Assembly (NCBI GenBank): GCA_016201645.1
Contig: JACQCL010000198.1
Location: forward strand, 1 to 12,988
From: Candidatus Rokuibacteriota bacterium
Lineage (GTDB): Bacteria; Methylomirabilota; Methylomirabilia; Rokubacteriales; CSP1-6
Reading direction: 5' to 3'
DNA: 12,988 bases
Below the pieces are notes generated by a model. That model did not search any database. It saw nothing but the letters and a program-made list of their open reading frames with translations, and was not told the DNA's origin. The translations under genes and the position numbers were made by a program. This document shows positions 7,521 through 12,988 of the stretch, piece after piece; the stretch's first letter is position 1; each line of letters begins with the position of its first letter.

Positions 7521-8141
7521 GTGACGCTGCCGCTCCCTCTGAGAAACCGCCTGGCTGAATTGATCCTGGAATCCCTGCACGAGACCAAGGCGCGGAGCGT
7601 GCTGTCGGCGCTCGTTCGCCTCTGCGCTGGGTCTGAAGCCGCCGCCGTGCCGCCTGAAGTCGCCGCCGGCTTTCCCGCGGCCGTCCGGGGAGAGTTTCGT
7701 CCGTTCAGGAACGAGCTCTGTGAGCGGACGCGACGGGCGTGGAAGATCGTGCGCGATCGTCCTCTGGCCCGGCCGGAGCCCGCCCTCGGCGAGGTGCTGG
7801 ACCAGGCCGCCGACCTCTTTGACGTCCGCCTCTTCTTCGAAGTTCACGAACTCCTGGAGCCGTACTGGATCCGCGCCGATGGCGCCGCGCGCGAGGCGCT
7901 CCAGGGGCTCATCCAGATCGCGGTCGGGTTCCAGCATCTCGTCAACAGCAACGTCGAGGGAGCGCAAATGCTTTTGGAGGAAGGAAGCTCGAAGGCCCAG
8001 GGCAAGCGCCTGGAAGGGCGTGACCTGGCAACGTTCGCGAGCGCCGTCCGGCGCGCTCTCGACGCTGTCGTGGGCCTCGGCGCGGCGGCTCCCCGCGCGT
8101 TCGATTGGGCCCAGATGCCGCGCTTCCCTCGCGGAGACTGA
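7521..8141 (+). CDS. DUF309 family protein
   Basis: A 206-aa protein whose C-terminal half carries the DUF309 signature: FFEVHELLEPYW at residues 105-116 (with the invariant H109-E110 pair and downstream E113) and ALQGLIQIAVGFQHLVNSN at 126-144. DUF309 is a small helical domain of unknown biochemical role, found widely in bacteria, archaea and plastids. The first 90 residues (Arg/Leu/Ala-rich, probably helical) are extra to the domain and I do not recognise them. GTG at 7521 is the likely start; it has no Shine-Dalgarno but sits 6 nt after a TGCTATACT box. The next gene begins one base after its TGA, and its own tail supplies the downstream ribosome site, so it probably heads a three-gene unit. 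Confidence 0.85.
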   Translation: MTLPLPLRNRLAELILESLHETKARSVLSALVRLCAGSEAAAVPPEVAAGFPAAVRGEFRPFRNELCERTRRAWKIVRDRPLARPEPALGEVLDQAADLFDVRLFFEVHELLEPYWIRADGAAREALQGLIQIAVGFQHLVNSNVEGAQMLLEEGSSKAQGKRLEGRDLATFASAVRRALDAVVGLGAAAPRAFDWAQMPRFPRGD

Positions 8142-8142
8142 G

Positions 8143-8688
8143 GTGGGGAAGCTCTATCTCCTGACCGACGGCGCGGAGATTGCCCGGCGCCGGAAGCTCG
8201 TCGCGCCGGGGCTCCTGGTGGAAGCGTGGGGCGACCTCTACGACGCGGGCCACTTCTGGATGGGCGAGGGGACGAAGGCGCATCTCGATAGCACGGGGCC
8301 GCCGCTCGCCCTGCGGCTCGTCCTCGACGCTGACGCCGTGTCGGTGTACTACGGGCCGCGCCTCTGCGACGTGGAGTCGCTGCCGAGCGAGGAGTCGCTG
8401 AAGAGCCGTGTGCTCTCCGCGCACGGGATCGGCGTGGCGTGGATCACGTTCGACCAGTTCGGCGAGCGGACGACGTACGAACCCGCCTCGCCCGCCGACC
8501 CGATCTTCTACCTCCGCCGCCCCGGGGGCCACGCCGCGCACATCTGGCGGCTTTTCCGGGCGAAGGACGAGGCCGTCGTGTACATGGGGGAGTACTATGG
8601 GAAGGACTCCGAAGCCGGGGACTGGGCCCAATCGCTGCCGGTGGGACGCTTTGAGGAGCTCCTCGCGCGCTATGGACAGAAGCCGTAG
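8143..8688 (+). CDS. Conserved-looking hypothetical protein, 181 aa
   Basis: I do not recognise this family. The 181-aa product begins VGKLYLLTDGAEIARRRKLV and has a mixed alpha/beta look, many aromatic and acidic residues (WGDLYDAGHFWMGEG, VSVYYGPRLCDVESL, YMGEYYGKDSEAGDW) and no signal peptide or membrane segment. GTG at 8143 is chosen because GGAG at 8133-8136 stands 6 nt before it, inside the end of the DUF309 gene. The frame is open upstream, but that part overlaps DUF309 and has its Arg/Ser-rich shadow composition. It starts one base after the DUF309 stop and overlaps the propeller gene by 17 bp, so the three are very likely co-transcribed. Codon use agrees with its neighbours, which supports a real gene. 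Confidence 0.75.
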   Translation: MGKLYLLTDGAEIARRRKLVAPGLLVEAWGDLYDAGHFWMGEGTKAHLDSTGPPLALRLVLDADAVSVYYGPRLCDVESLPSEESLKSRVLSAHGIGVAWITFDQFGERTTYEPASPADPIFYLRRPGGHAAHIWRLFRAKDEAVVYMGEYYGKDSEAGDWAQSLPVGRFEELLARYGQKP

Positions 8689-9664
8689 CGGGTTGACGCT
8701 CGCTCTGTTAGTGATCGTTGCCGCCTCAGCGGAGGCCGGGGGATCGTTCTACGGAATCCAACCGGGCGCCCGGCCCCAGCTCGAAGGGAAGATCACCGAA
8801 TGGGCCGTGCCGACGCCCCGCTTCGCCCGGGATCCCGCCCCGGCTCCCGACGGCAGCATCTGGATCACCGAGATGAATGCTGACAAGCTGGCCCGGTTCG
8901 ACCCTGCCGCGAAGCAGTTCAAGGAGTACGACCTCCCGCGCGGGTCGCGTCCTCACGGGGCGCTCGTGGATGCGGCAGGCCAGGTCTGGTACACGGGTCA
9001 CGGGAACGGCACGATCGGCAGCCTCGATCCCGCCAGCGGCAAAGTTACCGAATACCCGGCGCCGTCGGGCGGGGATCCTCACACGCTGATCCAAGACGGC
9101 CAGGGGATCATCTGGTTCACCGTGCTCCGGGGCAACCGGATCGGCCGCCTCGACCCCAAGGTTGGTCAGATCACCGAATACAAGGCGGGCGGCAACCCGT
9201 ATGGCATCACCCTGGACCAGCAGGGGAATGTCTGGTTCTGCGAGTTCGGCGGGAACAAGCTGGGCAGGCTGGACCCGAGGAGCGGGAAAATCACCGAGAT
9301 TGCACTTCCCCCCGGCTCAGCGCCGCGGCGAATGGCCACGGCTCCCGGCGGGATGATCTGGGTCACGCTCTACGGCAGCGGGAAACTTCTCCGCGTGGAT
9401 CCCGCGACGCTTCAGATGAAGGAATACGCCCTGCCCGCCGGCGCCGGCGCGGCCCCCTACGCCGTCAACGTGGACGGGGCGGGCGCTGTCTGGGTCAACG
9501 AGTTCTCCGCCGATACGATCGTGAGACTGGATCCCCGGACCGAGCAACTCAGAGTCTTCAAGATTCCCGCGGCGGGCGCCGGCGTCAGGAAGATGGCGGT
9601 GGACGCCCAGGGGCGGCTTTGGTACATGGGAAGCGGGAGCGGGAAACTCGGCGTCATCGAATAG
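8672..9664 (+). CDS. Secreted seven-bladed propeller, virginiamycin B lyase-like
   Basis: A 330-aa protein with an N-terminal signal peptide (Arg-containing start, hydrophobic residues 8-20, likely cleavage near ASAEA at 18-22), so it is exported. The rest consists of seven repeats of about 42 residues, each with a G.(I/V)W core (W64, W106, W148, W188, W230, W274, W317) followed by (I/L)(G/V)RLDP and TEY: the fold of streptogramin lyase and NHL/SMP-30-like propellers. In Staphylococcus Vgb the catalytic residues are, from memory, His270, Glu284 and His287, a pattern H-x13-E-x2-H in one blade; no blade here has it. A sugar- or ligand-binding or unrelated lyase role is therefore as likely as antibiotic resistance. 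The ATG at 8672 overlaps the preceding gene by 17 bp; its ribosome site is weak (GGAG 15 nt away), so coupled translation is likely. A downstream TTG start would spoil the signal peptide. Confidence 0.82.
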   Translation: MDRSRSGLTLALLVIVAASAEAGGSFYGIQPGARPQLEGKITEWAVPTPRFARDPAPAPDGSIWITEMNADKLARFDPAAKQFKEYDLPRGSRPHGALVDAAGQVWYTGHGNGTIGSLDPASGKVTEYPAPSGGDPHTLIQDGQGIIWFTVLRGNRIGRLDPKVGQITEYKAGGNPYGITLDQQGNVWFCEFGGNKLGRLDPRSGKITEIALPPGSAPRRMATAPGGMIWVTLYGSGKLLRVDPATLQMKEYALPAGAGAAPYAVNVDGAGAVWVNEFSADTIVRLDPRTEQLRVFKIPAAGAGVRKMAVDAQGRLWYMGSGSGKLGVIE

Positions 9665-9727
9665 GCCGGTCAGAGAGTTCCTCGCCTCAAGTTCGTGAAA
9701 TAAATAACATTCTTTCCGAAGAAAATC

Positions 9728-9757
9728 TTGACACGATGGCGCGCCGGGCAGTAGCGT
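9728..9757 (+). promoter_or_regulatory. Candidate promoter of the RRM leader or a small RNA
   Basis: A consensus TTGACA at 9728-9733 lies in a locally AT-rich patch after the propeller gene. At 18-nt spacing there is only a weak -10 (TAGCGT, 9752-9757), matching three of six consensus bases. Transcription would start near 9764, just ahead of the first hairpin. Confidence 0.4.
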
Positions 9758-9763
9758 TTAGTC

Positions 9764-9839
9764 AACGCGCAAAGGGTTCGGACCTTTGCGGCATTCTGGG
9801 GAGTGCCTTCAAAGATCGCGAATCTTTGAGGGCTTTTTT
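9764..9839 (+). ncRNA. Candidate attenuator leader or terminated small RNA
   Basis: About 76 nt containing two stem-loops and ending in a six-T run. Stem 1 pairs CGCAAAGG (9768-9775) with CCTTTGCG (9783-9790) around a 7-nt loop. Stem 2 is the terminator described separately. The CAAAG element occurs in the 5' arms of both stems and CTTTG in both 3' arms, so an alternative fold pairing the 3' arm of stem 1 with the 5' arm of stem 2 could break the terminator. That is the layout of an attenuator, but it is equally compatible with a free-standing small RNA. No known riboswitch consensus is recognised. The RRM gene begins 84 nt beyond the T run. Confidence 0.45.
9805..9839 (+). terminator. Intrinsic terminator upstream of the RRM gene
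   Basis: Twelve-pair stem GCCTTCAAAGAT (9805-9816) with ATCTTTGAGGGC (9822-9833), one U-G wobble, a 5-nt loop CGCGA, followed at once by TTTTTT (9834-9839). It works only in the plus direction. It either ends read-through from the propeller operon and any short transcript from the TTGACA box, or acts as a conditional terminator for the RRM gene. Confidence 0.75.
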
Positions 9840-9844
9840 GCATC

Positions 9845-9884
9845 GGGGGGTTGACCCCCCATCGCCGCCTGTGAGCCGAGGCGG
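9845..9884 (+). other. Two further hairpins in the RRM 5' region
   Basis: GGGGGG (9845-9850) pairs with CCCCCC (9855-9860) around a TTGA loop, and CCGCCT (9865-9870) pairs with AGGCGG (9879-9884) around 8 nt. No T run follows, so these are not terminators. They lie between the intrinsic terminator and the RRM ribosome site. Confidence 0.5.
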
Positions 9885-9923
9885 AGTTCCGGACTCGGTC
9901 CTGTTCGCGGCACGGAGGATCTG

Positions 9924-10253
9924 ATGCCCGCAAAGTTGTTTGTCGGAAACCTTTCCTTCCAGGCCACGGAAGAGGATCTCCGGGAGCTCTTCCAGCAGGC
10001 GGGGACCGTGGAGTCGGTCAGAATCGTGACCGATCAGTTCACGGGACGGCCCCGCGGCTTCGGCTTCGTGGAGATGTCCACGAAGGAGGAAGCCACCAAA
10101 GCCATCGAGATGCTCAACGGCCGGCTCTTCCGCGACCGAAACCTCGTCGTGGACGAGGCCCGGCCTCAGCCTCAGCGCGGCGCAGGTGGTCCCCGAGGCG
10201 ATCGTGGTCCCCGCGGGGGCGGCGGAGGCGGGGGCGGCGGCTGGCGCCGTTAG
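9924..10253 (+). CDS. Small RNA-binding protein, single RRM with Gly-rich tail
   Basis: A 109-aa protein made of one RNA recognition motif and a low-complexity tail. RNP2 is LFVGNL at residues 5-10 and RNP1 is RGFGFVEM at 44-51, with the aromatic residues that stack on RNA present (F6, F46, F48). The last 25 or so residues are Arg/Gly-rich with a run of nine glycines. This is the layout of bacterial and cyanobacterial Rbp proteins, which bind single-stranded RNA and are often cold- or stress-induced. The ATG has GGAGG 5 nt upstream (9914-9918). It is a single-gene transcript: a structured 5' region with an internal terminator lies upstream and a strong terminator begins 8 bp after its stop. 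RRM proteins can bind their own leaders, so autoregulation is a reasonable inference only. Confidence 0.95.
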   Translation: MPAKLFVGNLSFQATEEDLRELFQQAGTVESVRIVTDQFTGRPRGFGFVEMSTKEEATKAIEMLNGRLFRDRNLVVDEARPQPQRGAGGPRGDRGPRGGGGGGGGGWRR

Positions 10254-10261
10254 GTTCCTAG

Positions 10262-10293
10262 AACCCGGAGGGCGGTTGCCCTCCGGGTTTTTT
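10262..10293 (+). terminator. Strong intrinsic terminator of the RRM gene
   Basis: A perfect 12-bp stem, AACCCGGAGGGC (10262-10273) with GCCCTCCGGGTT (10278-10289), GGTT loop, and T run 10288-10293 that overlaps the stem end. It starts 8 bp after the RRM stop codon. Confidence 0.95.
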
Positions 10294-10297
10294 CTTA

Positions 10298-10326
10298 TTG
10301 ACTGATACTAAACAGGAGTTGATACT
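10298..10326 (+). promoter_or_regulatory. Promoter of the radical-SAM gene
   Basis: TTGACT (10298-10303, five of six consensus bases), 17-nt spacer, GATACT (10321-10326, four of six). The predicted start point is near 10333, giving a very short leader that begins at the GGAGG ribosome site (10333-10337). It begins 4 bp after the T run of the preceding terminator. Confidence 0.6.
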
Positions 10327-10342
10327 TCGCCTGGAGGCCTCA

Positions 10343-11326
10343 ATGGATGGCAGGTGGGGCGAGCTTGCCTTCGATTATCTTCCGATCCCGACCGAACGGC
10401 GGAGCCAGATCCTTCGCCCGTTCGCGATCCCATGCATGCAGGGGGTGCTGGCCCTGAACGTGACGCGGGGCTGCTCCCACGCCTGCGTCTATTGCTACGC
10501 CCGGGCCTACCCCGAAGCGCCGCCCCGCGGCCAGCTCCTGGTCTACGAAAATCTTCCCGCTCGCCTCGAGGCCGAACTTGGGCGGATGCGTCGCCTGCCA
10601 CGCGCCGTAAGCCTTTGCACGGCGACCGATCCCTTCCAGCCGTTTCCCTCGATCCTGGCTGTGACGTATCAGGCCGCCGAGATGCTCCTCACGCGGGGCA
10701 TCACGGTCACGTTTCTGACCAAGGGTTTCATCCCCGACGAGTTCGTTGCCCTGTTCGCGCGCTTTCCCGACCTGGTGAGGGCCCGCATCGGGCTGCTTTC
10801 CCTCGATCCGGCCTACCACCGAACCTTCGAGCCCGGCGCGGCCCCGCCCGAAGTCAGGCTGGGGAACCTCCGCCGACTTCATGCCGCGGGCGTCACGGCT
10901 GGCATCCGTCACGACCCCGTCATTCCCGGGGTCACCGATAAGCCGGAGGCCCTCGATCGCATGTTCTCGGCGTTGGAGAAAGAAGGAATCACTGACGTGG
11001 ATGTGGGGTATCTCTACATCCGCCCGGGGATCGCTCAGCTCCTGAGGGACGAGCTACCGCGGGAGGTGGCCCGCCCGCTCCTCAGCCAGTTCAGAGCCGG
11101 CCCCATCGAAGAAGTGGCGGCCTCTGCCAACACCCAGCTCCTGCCTCCGGAAATACGGGTGAGGAGCTTTTTCACGATCCGGGAGAGCGGGCGGGAGCAC
11201 GGGATCAAGCCCATTCTTTGCCGGTGCAAGAACCCGGACATGAGAGCCGACCGCTGCCAGGGCTCTAGGGACCTGGCCTATCCGACGCCTCGTCGCCGCT
11301 CCCGCCAGCTCGTGTTCGCCTTCTAA
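10343..11326 (+). CDS. Radical SAM protein, SPL/Rv2578c-like
   Basis: A 327-aa iron-sulfur enzyme of the radical S-adenosylmethionine superfamily. The cluster motif CSHACVYC (C44, C48, C51, i.e. CxxxCxxC) is followed by YARAYPEAPP, then TATDPFQPFP (the SPL-type TDPYQP block), an FLTKG strand and SLDPAYHRTFEPGAAPPEVRLGNLRRLHAAGV, typical of the spore-photoproduct-lyase-like branch. Near the C-terminus are C293, C295 and C305 in KPILCRCKNPDMRADRC, which might hold a second metal site. The actual substrate of this branch is not known to me; DNA repair is only suggested by the family name. ATG 10343 is chosen for GGAGG 5 nt upstream; an in-frame TTG at 10298 is the likely -35 box instead. It stands alone behind its own promoter; no clear terminator follows. 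Confidence 0.9.
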   Translation: MDGRWGELAFDYLPIPTERRSQILRPFAIPCMQGVLALNVTRGCSHACVYCYARAYPEAPPRGQLLVYENLPARLEAELGRMRRLPRAVSLCTATDPFQPFPSILAVTYQAAEMLLTRGITVTFLTKGFIPDEFVALFARFPDLVRARIGLLSLDPAYHRTFEPGAAPPEVRLGNLRRLHAAGVTAGIRHDPVIPGVTDKPEALDRMFSALEKEGITDVDVGYLYIRPGIAQLLRDELPREVARPLLSQFRAGPIEEVAASANTQLLPPEIRVRSFFTIRESGREHGIKPILCRCKNPDMRADRCQGSRDLAYPTPRRRSRQLVFAF

Positions 11327-11362
11327 GCCTCAATCTTCCTCCCCCTCAGCGCGCGCAGTCTG

Positions 11363-11371
11363 TGCTATGAA
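11363..11371 (+). promoter_or_regulatory. Possible extended -10 box before the zinc-ribbon gene
   Basis: TGCTATGAA resembles the TGCTATAnT boxes before the RDD and DUF309 genes. It has no clear -35 and would give a leader of about 75 nt to the ATG at 11454. The gene may instead be read through from the radical-SAM gene. Confidence 0.3.
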
Positions 11372-11453
11372 CTTACCCGGCCGATATTCTGCAACTGGAG
11401 AAGAATTAGGCCAGAAAGGGGGGACCGGGCCAGCAGGAGGTGAGGAGAGGAGT

Positions 11454-11639
11454 ATGGCTGGTATACCACCGACATGCTCCACGTGTGGGTCGATTCTCGC
11501 AGGTTACGAACTGAACAAGGAGCTCGATACCTTCGTGTACTTCTGCACCACGTGCAGAAGGGTGGAAGAGGAGAAGGCTGCCCGGCTCAAAGTGAAAGAG
11601 GAGCGCCCCGAGACGAGTGAGGTGCCGAAGGCAGCCTAA
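11454..11639 (+). CDS. Small zinc-ribbon protein, 61 aa
   Basis: A 61-aa protein with two CxxC knuckles, CSTCG (C8, C11) and FCTTCRR (C31, C34), separated by 19 residues: a complete four-cysteine zinc ribbon. The remaining C-terminal half is highly charged (Lys/Glu-rich). Function is unknown; similar tiny ribbons act in nucleic-acid or protein binding. The ATG at 11454 is preceded by AGGAG (11443-11447) at 6-nt spacing in a purine-rich run. A longer in-frame start at 11367 exists but its extra 29 residues look like untranslated leader. It lies 127 bp after the radical-SAM gene in the same direction and may be co-transcribed. It converges with the polymerase gene across a 202-bp gap. Confidence 0.75.
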   Translation: MAGIPPTCSTCGSILAGYELNKELDTFVYFCTTCRRVEEEKAARLKVKEERPETSEVPKAA

Positions 11640-11841
11640 CCTTTCGCAGTTGAGGAACGGAGTCGAAGGGCCTGGTCCCTCCGATCCTCCCGATTGACCG
11701 CAGGAGCAACCTATTCTCCCACGCCGTTGCCGCCGCAGTCCCGCGAGCTGGAGCCCGCCGTCAACGGCCGATCTTGGCGACGCGCACGCCCATACCTGCT
11801 GATTGCCTCTGGGCGGGGTCCTTGAGCCAAAGCCCTGCGGG
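11640..11841. other. Convergent intergenic gap
   Basis: Between the zinc-ribbon stop and the polymerase stop. I see no open gene, tRNA or strong terminator. The only structure is a 5-bp GC hairpin with a triloop at 11831-11843, overlapping the polymerase stop and followed on the minus strand by just three T, a weak terminator at best. Confidence 0.5.
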
Positions 11842-12988
11842 CTACTCGTCGCCGAGGGTGAGCTGGGCGGGGGTGGACTCTTCGGCTTCCTCCTGGATCG
11901 GGAGGAGGCCCTCGGGCTCGATGAGCGGGCGGAACCGCTCCCAGAGTTCGCGAAGCTTCGCCTGGTAGTACTCGACGTTCTCATCGGGGGCGGTGGGGTC
12001 CCACTGGGTGGCGAGCTTCGCGGCCTCGTTGACCTTCACCTTGAGCCCCTGGCCGGTGACGTAGTAGGAGACCTGGTCGCCCGGCTGATATGGCCGCTCG
12101 GATTGCATCGCCAATTCGTACGGGGCTGAGGGGTTCCGCTTCCCCTCGCTCACCTTCTCCTTGTAAGTCGCCAGGGAGTCCTGAAGCGTCTCGGTCTTCA
12201 TGAACTGCTTGACCGGGATCCGGTGGGCGGCGAAGTCGTCGAGGTAGCGCTGGACGAGCGCCGGGATCTCGGCGCGGCGGCCGGCGAGGAGCAGGCGGAA
12301 CATCTCCTCCATCCAAATCCGCTGGAAGAGTTCCAGCCCTCAAGAGCGAAGTCCCGACCCTTTGATCGTGAGACGGCCGGCGCCGTCGAGAAGGACGTAG
12401 TTCTTCATCTTGTAGCTGAACATGGCCGGGTACCGCCCGTCGAGTTCGAGGCTGATTCCGGGCGGGAACCCCCGCGAGAGATCGGCCACCAGGGCTTCTT
12501 CTCCAGCCTGGTCCGTCACGCCGGGCGGAGCCACGAAATAGATTCCATCCGTGTCGATCTCGATGACGGTCGCGCCTCGCTCCTTCAAGGCTTCCACGAC
12601 GTGCCGGATCAGCTTGCGGCCCTCGGCAGTCACGCGGTTGGCGGCGTCGAAGTCGTTCCAGTGGCCCATCGGGAAGCCGAGGTAGCCGTAGAAGGAGTTG
12701 ATCAGGACCTTGAACGTCTGCTGCAGCGCGCCCGCGTATGCCCGTTCCTCCTCGCTCGGCGCTTCCCGCGCGAGGGCTTTCGCCGCGAGCCTGAATTCCC
12801 TGAGGTCGCGGAGGAGCGAGGGGAGGATGCCGAGGGCGTCCTTCTCCGGGAAGATGTTGAACGTCAGCATGAGCGACGGGTAGAGGGAAGCCACGTCCAC
12901 GTGGAGCACCCGGCGGGCCACCCCTTGATAGAACACGGCGGTGTAGCCGCCGGCGATGGTCGCGCCGGTGGAGGGGGCCGGGACCGCC
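11842..12988 (-). pseudogene. Family-B DNA polymerase, C-terminal part, interrupted by in-frame TGA
   Basis: The palm and thumb of a family-B DNA polymerase; the exonuclease domain lies beyond the right edge. In order: motif A DVASLYPSLML (12865-12897) with the first metal-binding aspartate, motif B KVLINSFYG (12685-12711) contacting incoming dNTP, motif C IEIDTDGIYF (12535-12564) with the catalytic DTD, and YKMKNYVLL, the KxY-type DNA-contact segment. After IKGSGLRS the frame meets a single TGA (12340-12342), then continues in the same frame with GLELFQRIWMEEMF and about 166 codons of thumb-like sequence ending in TPAQLTLGDE. Family members usually have Arg at the TGA position (LRSRG), so a CGA-to-TGA change explains it. 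The intact motifs and normal codon use on both sides show either a very recent lesion, a base-call error, or a gene expressed as two parts (an ATG at 12312 could restart). Called a pseudogene only provisionally. Confidence 0.7.
12321..12342 (-). other. In-frame TGA followed by a perfect hairpin
   Basis: On the minus strand the TGA (12342-12340) is followed after GG by GCTGGAA, loop CTC, TTCCAGC: a 7-bp perfect stem with a three-base loop at 12337-12321. It encodes LELFQ, which fits the family, so the pairing may be chance. It is too close to the TGA, and its loop lacks the G/U needed, for a standard bacterial SECIS. Confidence 0.5.

Noticed and set aside
7720..8142. N-terminal extension of the 181-aa protein
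   Set aside because: It overlaps the DUF309 gene, is Arg/Ser-rich, and the GTG at 8143 has a good ribosome site.
8408..8671. N-terminal extension of the propeller protein
   Set aside because: It overlaps the 181-aa gene and would bury the clear signal peptide at residue 88 or so.
9845..9860. G6/C6 hairpin as a second terminator
   Set aside because: No T run follows it on either strand.
9670..9933. Minus-strand open frame of 87 codons in the gap before the RRM gene
   Set aside because: It runs through the terminator and hairpins, overlaps the RRM ribosome site and has no ribosome site of its own.
11831..11843. Terminator of the polymerase gene
   Set aside because: Only a 5-bp stem and three T residues follow; too weak to call.
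12321..12342. Selenocysteine insertion at the polymerase TGA
   Set aside because: The stem is too near the TGA, the 3-nt loop lacks the required G/U, and the family has Arg, not Cys, at this site.
11842..12988. TGA reassigned to an amino acid in this organism
   Set aside because: TGA ends tldE, the RDD gene and DUF309 at positions that fit homology and operon spacing.
1..12988. CRISPR array, transposon ends, tRNA or prophage genes
   Set aside because: No spaced direct repeats, transposase frames, cloverleaf or phage structural proteins were seen; the polymerase alone does not show a phage origin.

Overview
A high-GC bacterial chromosomal window with densely packed genes, short overlaps, GGAG-type ribosome sites and one strong intrinsic terminator. 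No rRNA, tRNA, insertion sequence, CRISPR array or phage structural gene was found. The gene set (split transketolase, a TldD/TldE pair beside MoeA, DUF309, a doubled RDD protein, a Gly-rich RRM protein, a bacterial family-B DNA polymerase) suggests a free-living, probably uncultured soil or sediment lineage. Rokubacteria/Methylomirabilota or a neighbouring phylum is my guess from gene style only and is weakly supported.

Minus strand, 1-6178: a compact five-gene operon read right to left: moeA, tldD, tldE/pmbA, transketolase N-terminal subunit, transketolase C-terminal subunit (running off the left edge). Junctions are an 8-bp overlap, an 11-bp gap, a one-base TGATG overlap and an 11-bp gap, so translation is probably coupled throughout. 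It combines molybdenum-cofactor synthesis, a peptide-processing metalloprotease complex and sugar-phosphate metabolism.

Plus strand, 6248-9664: a zinc-ribbon/double-RDD membrane protein diverges from moeA across a 69-bp gap holding promoters for both directions. A three-gene unit follows: DUF309 protein (probably leaderless), an unrecognised 181-aa protein, and a secreted seven-bladed propeller resembling virginiamycin B lyase but lacking its catalytic triad.

Plus strand, 9665-11639: a 259-bp non-coding stretch holds a TTGACA box, several hairpins and a convincing intrinsic terminator, all upstream of a small RRM RNA-binding protein. This could be an attenuated leader or a separate small RNA. 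The RRM gene ends in a 12-bp terminator, followed at once by a promoter for a radical-SAM (SPL/Rv2578c-like) protein and then a 61-aa zinc-ribbon protein.

Minus strand, 11842-12988: the C-terminal part of a family-B DNA polymerase entering from the right edge. Its catalytic motifs A, B and C are intact, but one in-frame TGA at 12340-12342 separates palm from thumb, and a perfect 7-bp hairpin lies just after that stop. TGA is the normal stop of several neighbours, so code reassignment is unlikely. The choices are a nonsense mutation, a sequence error, or a split or read-through polymerase. This and the structured leader at 9728-9923 are the two observations most worth following up.
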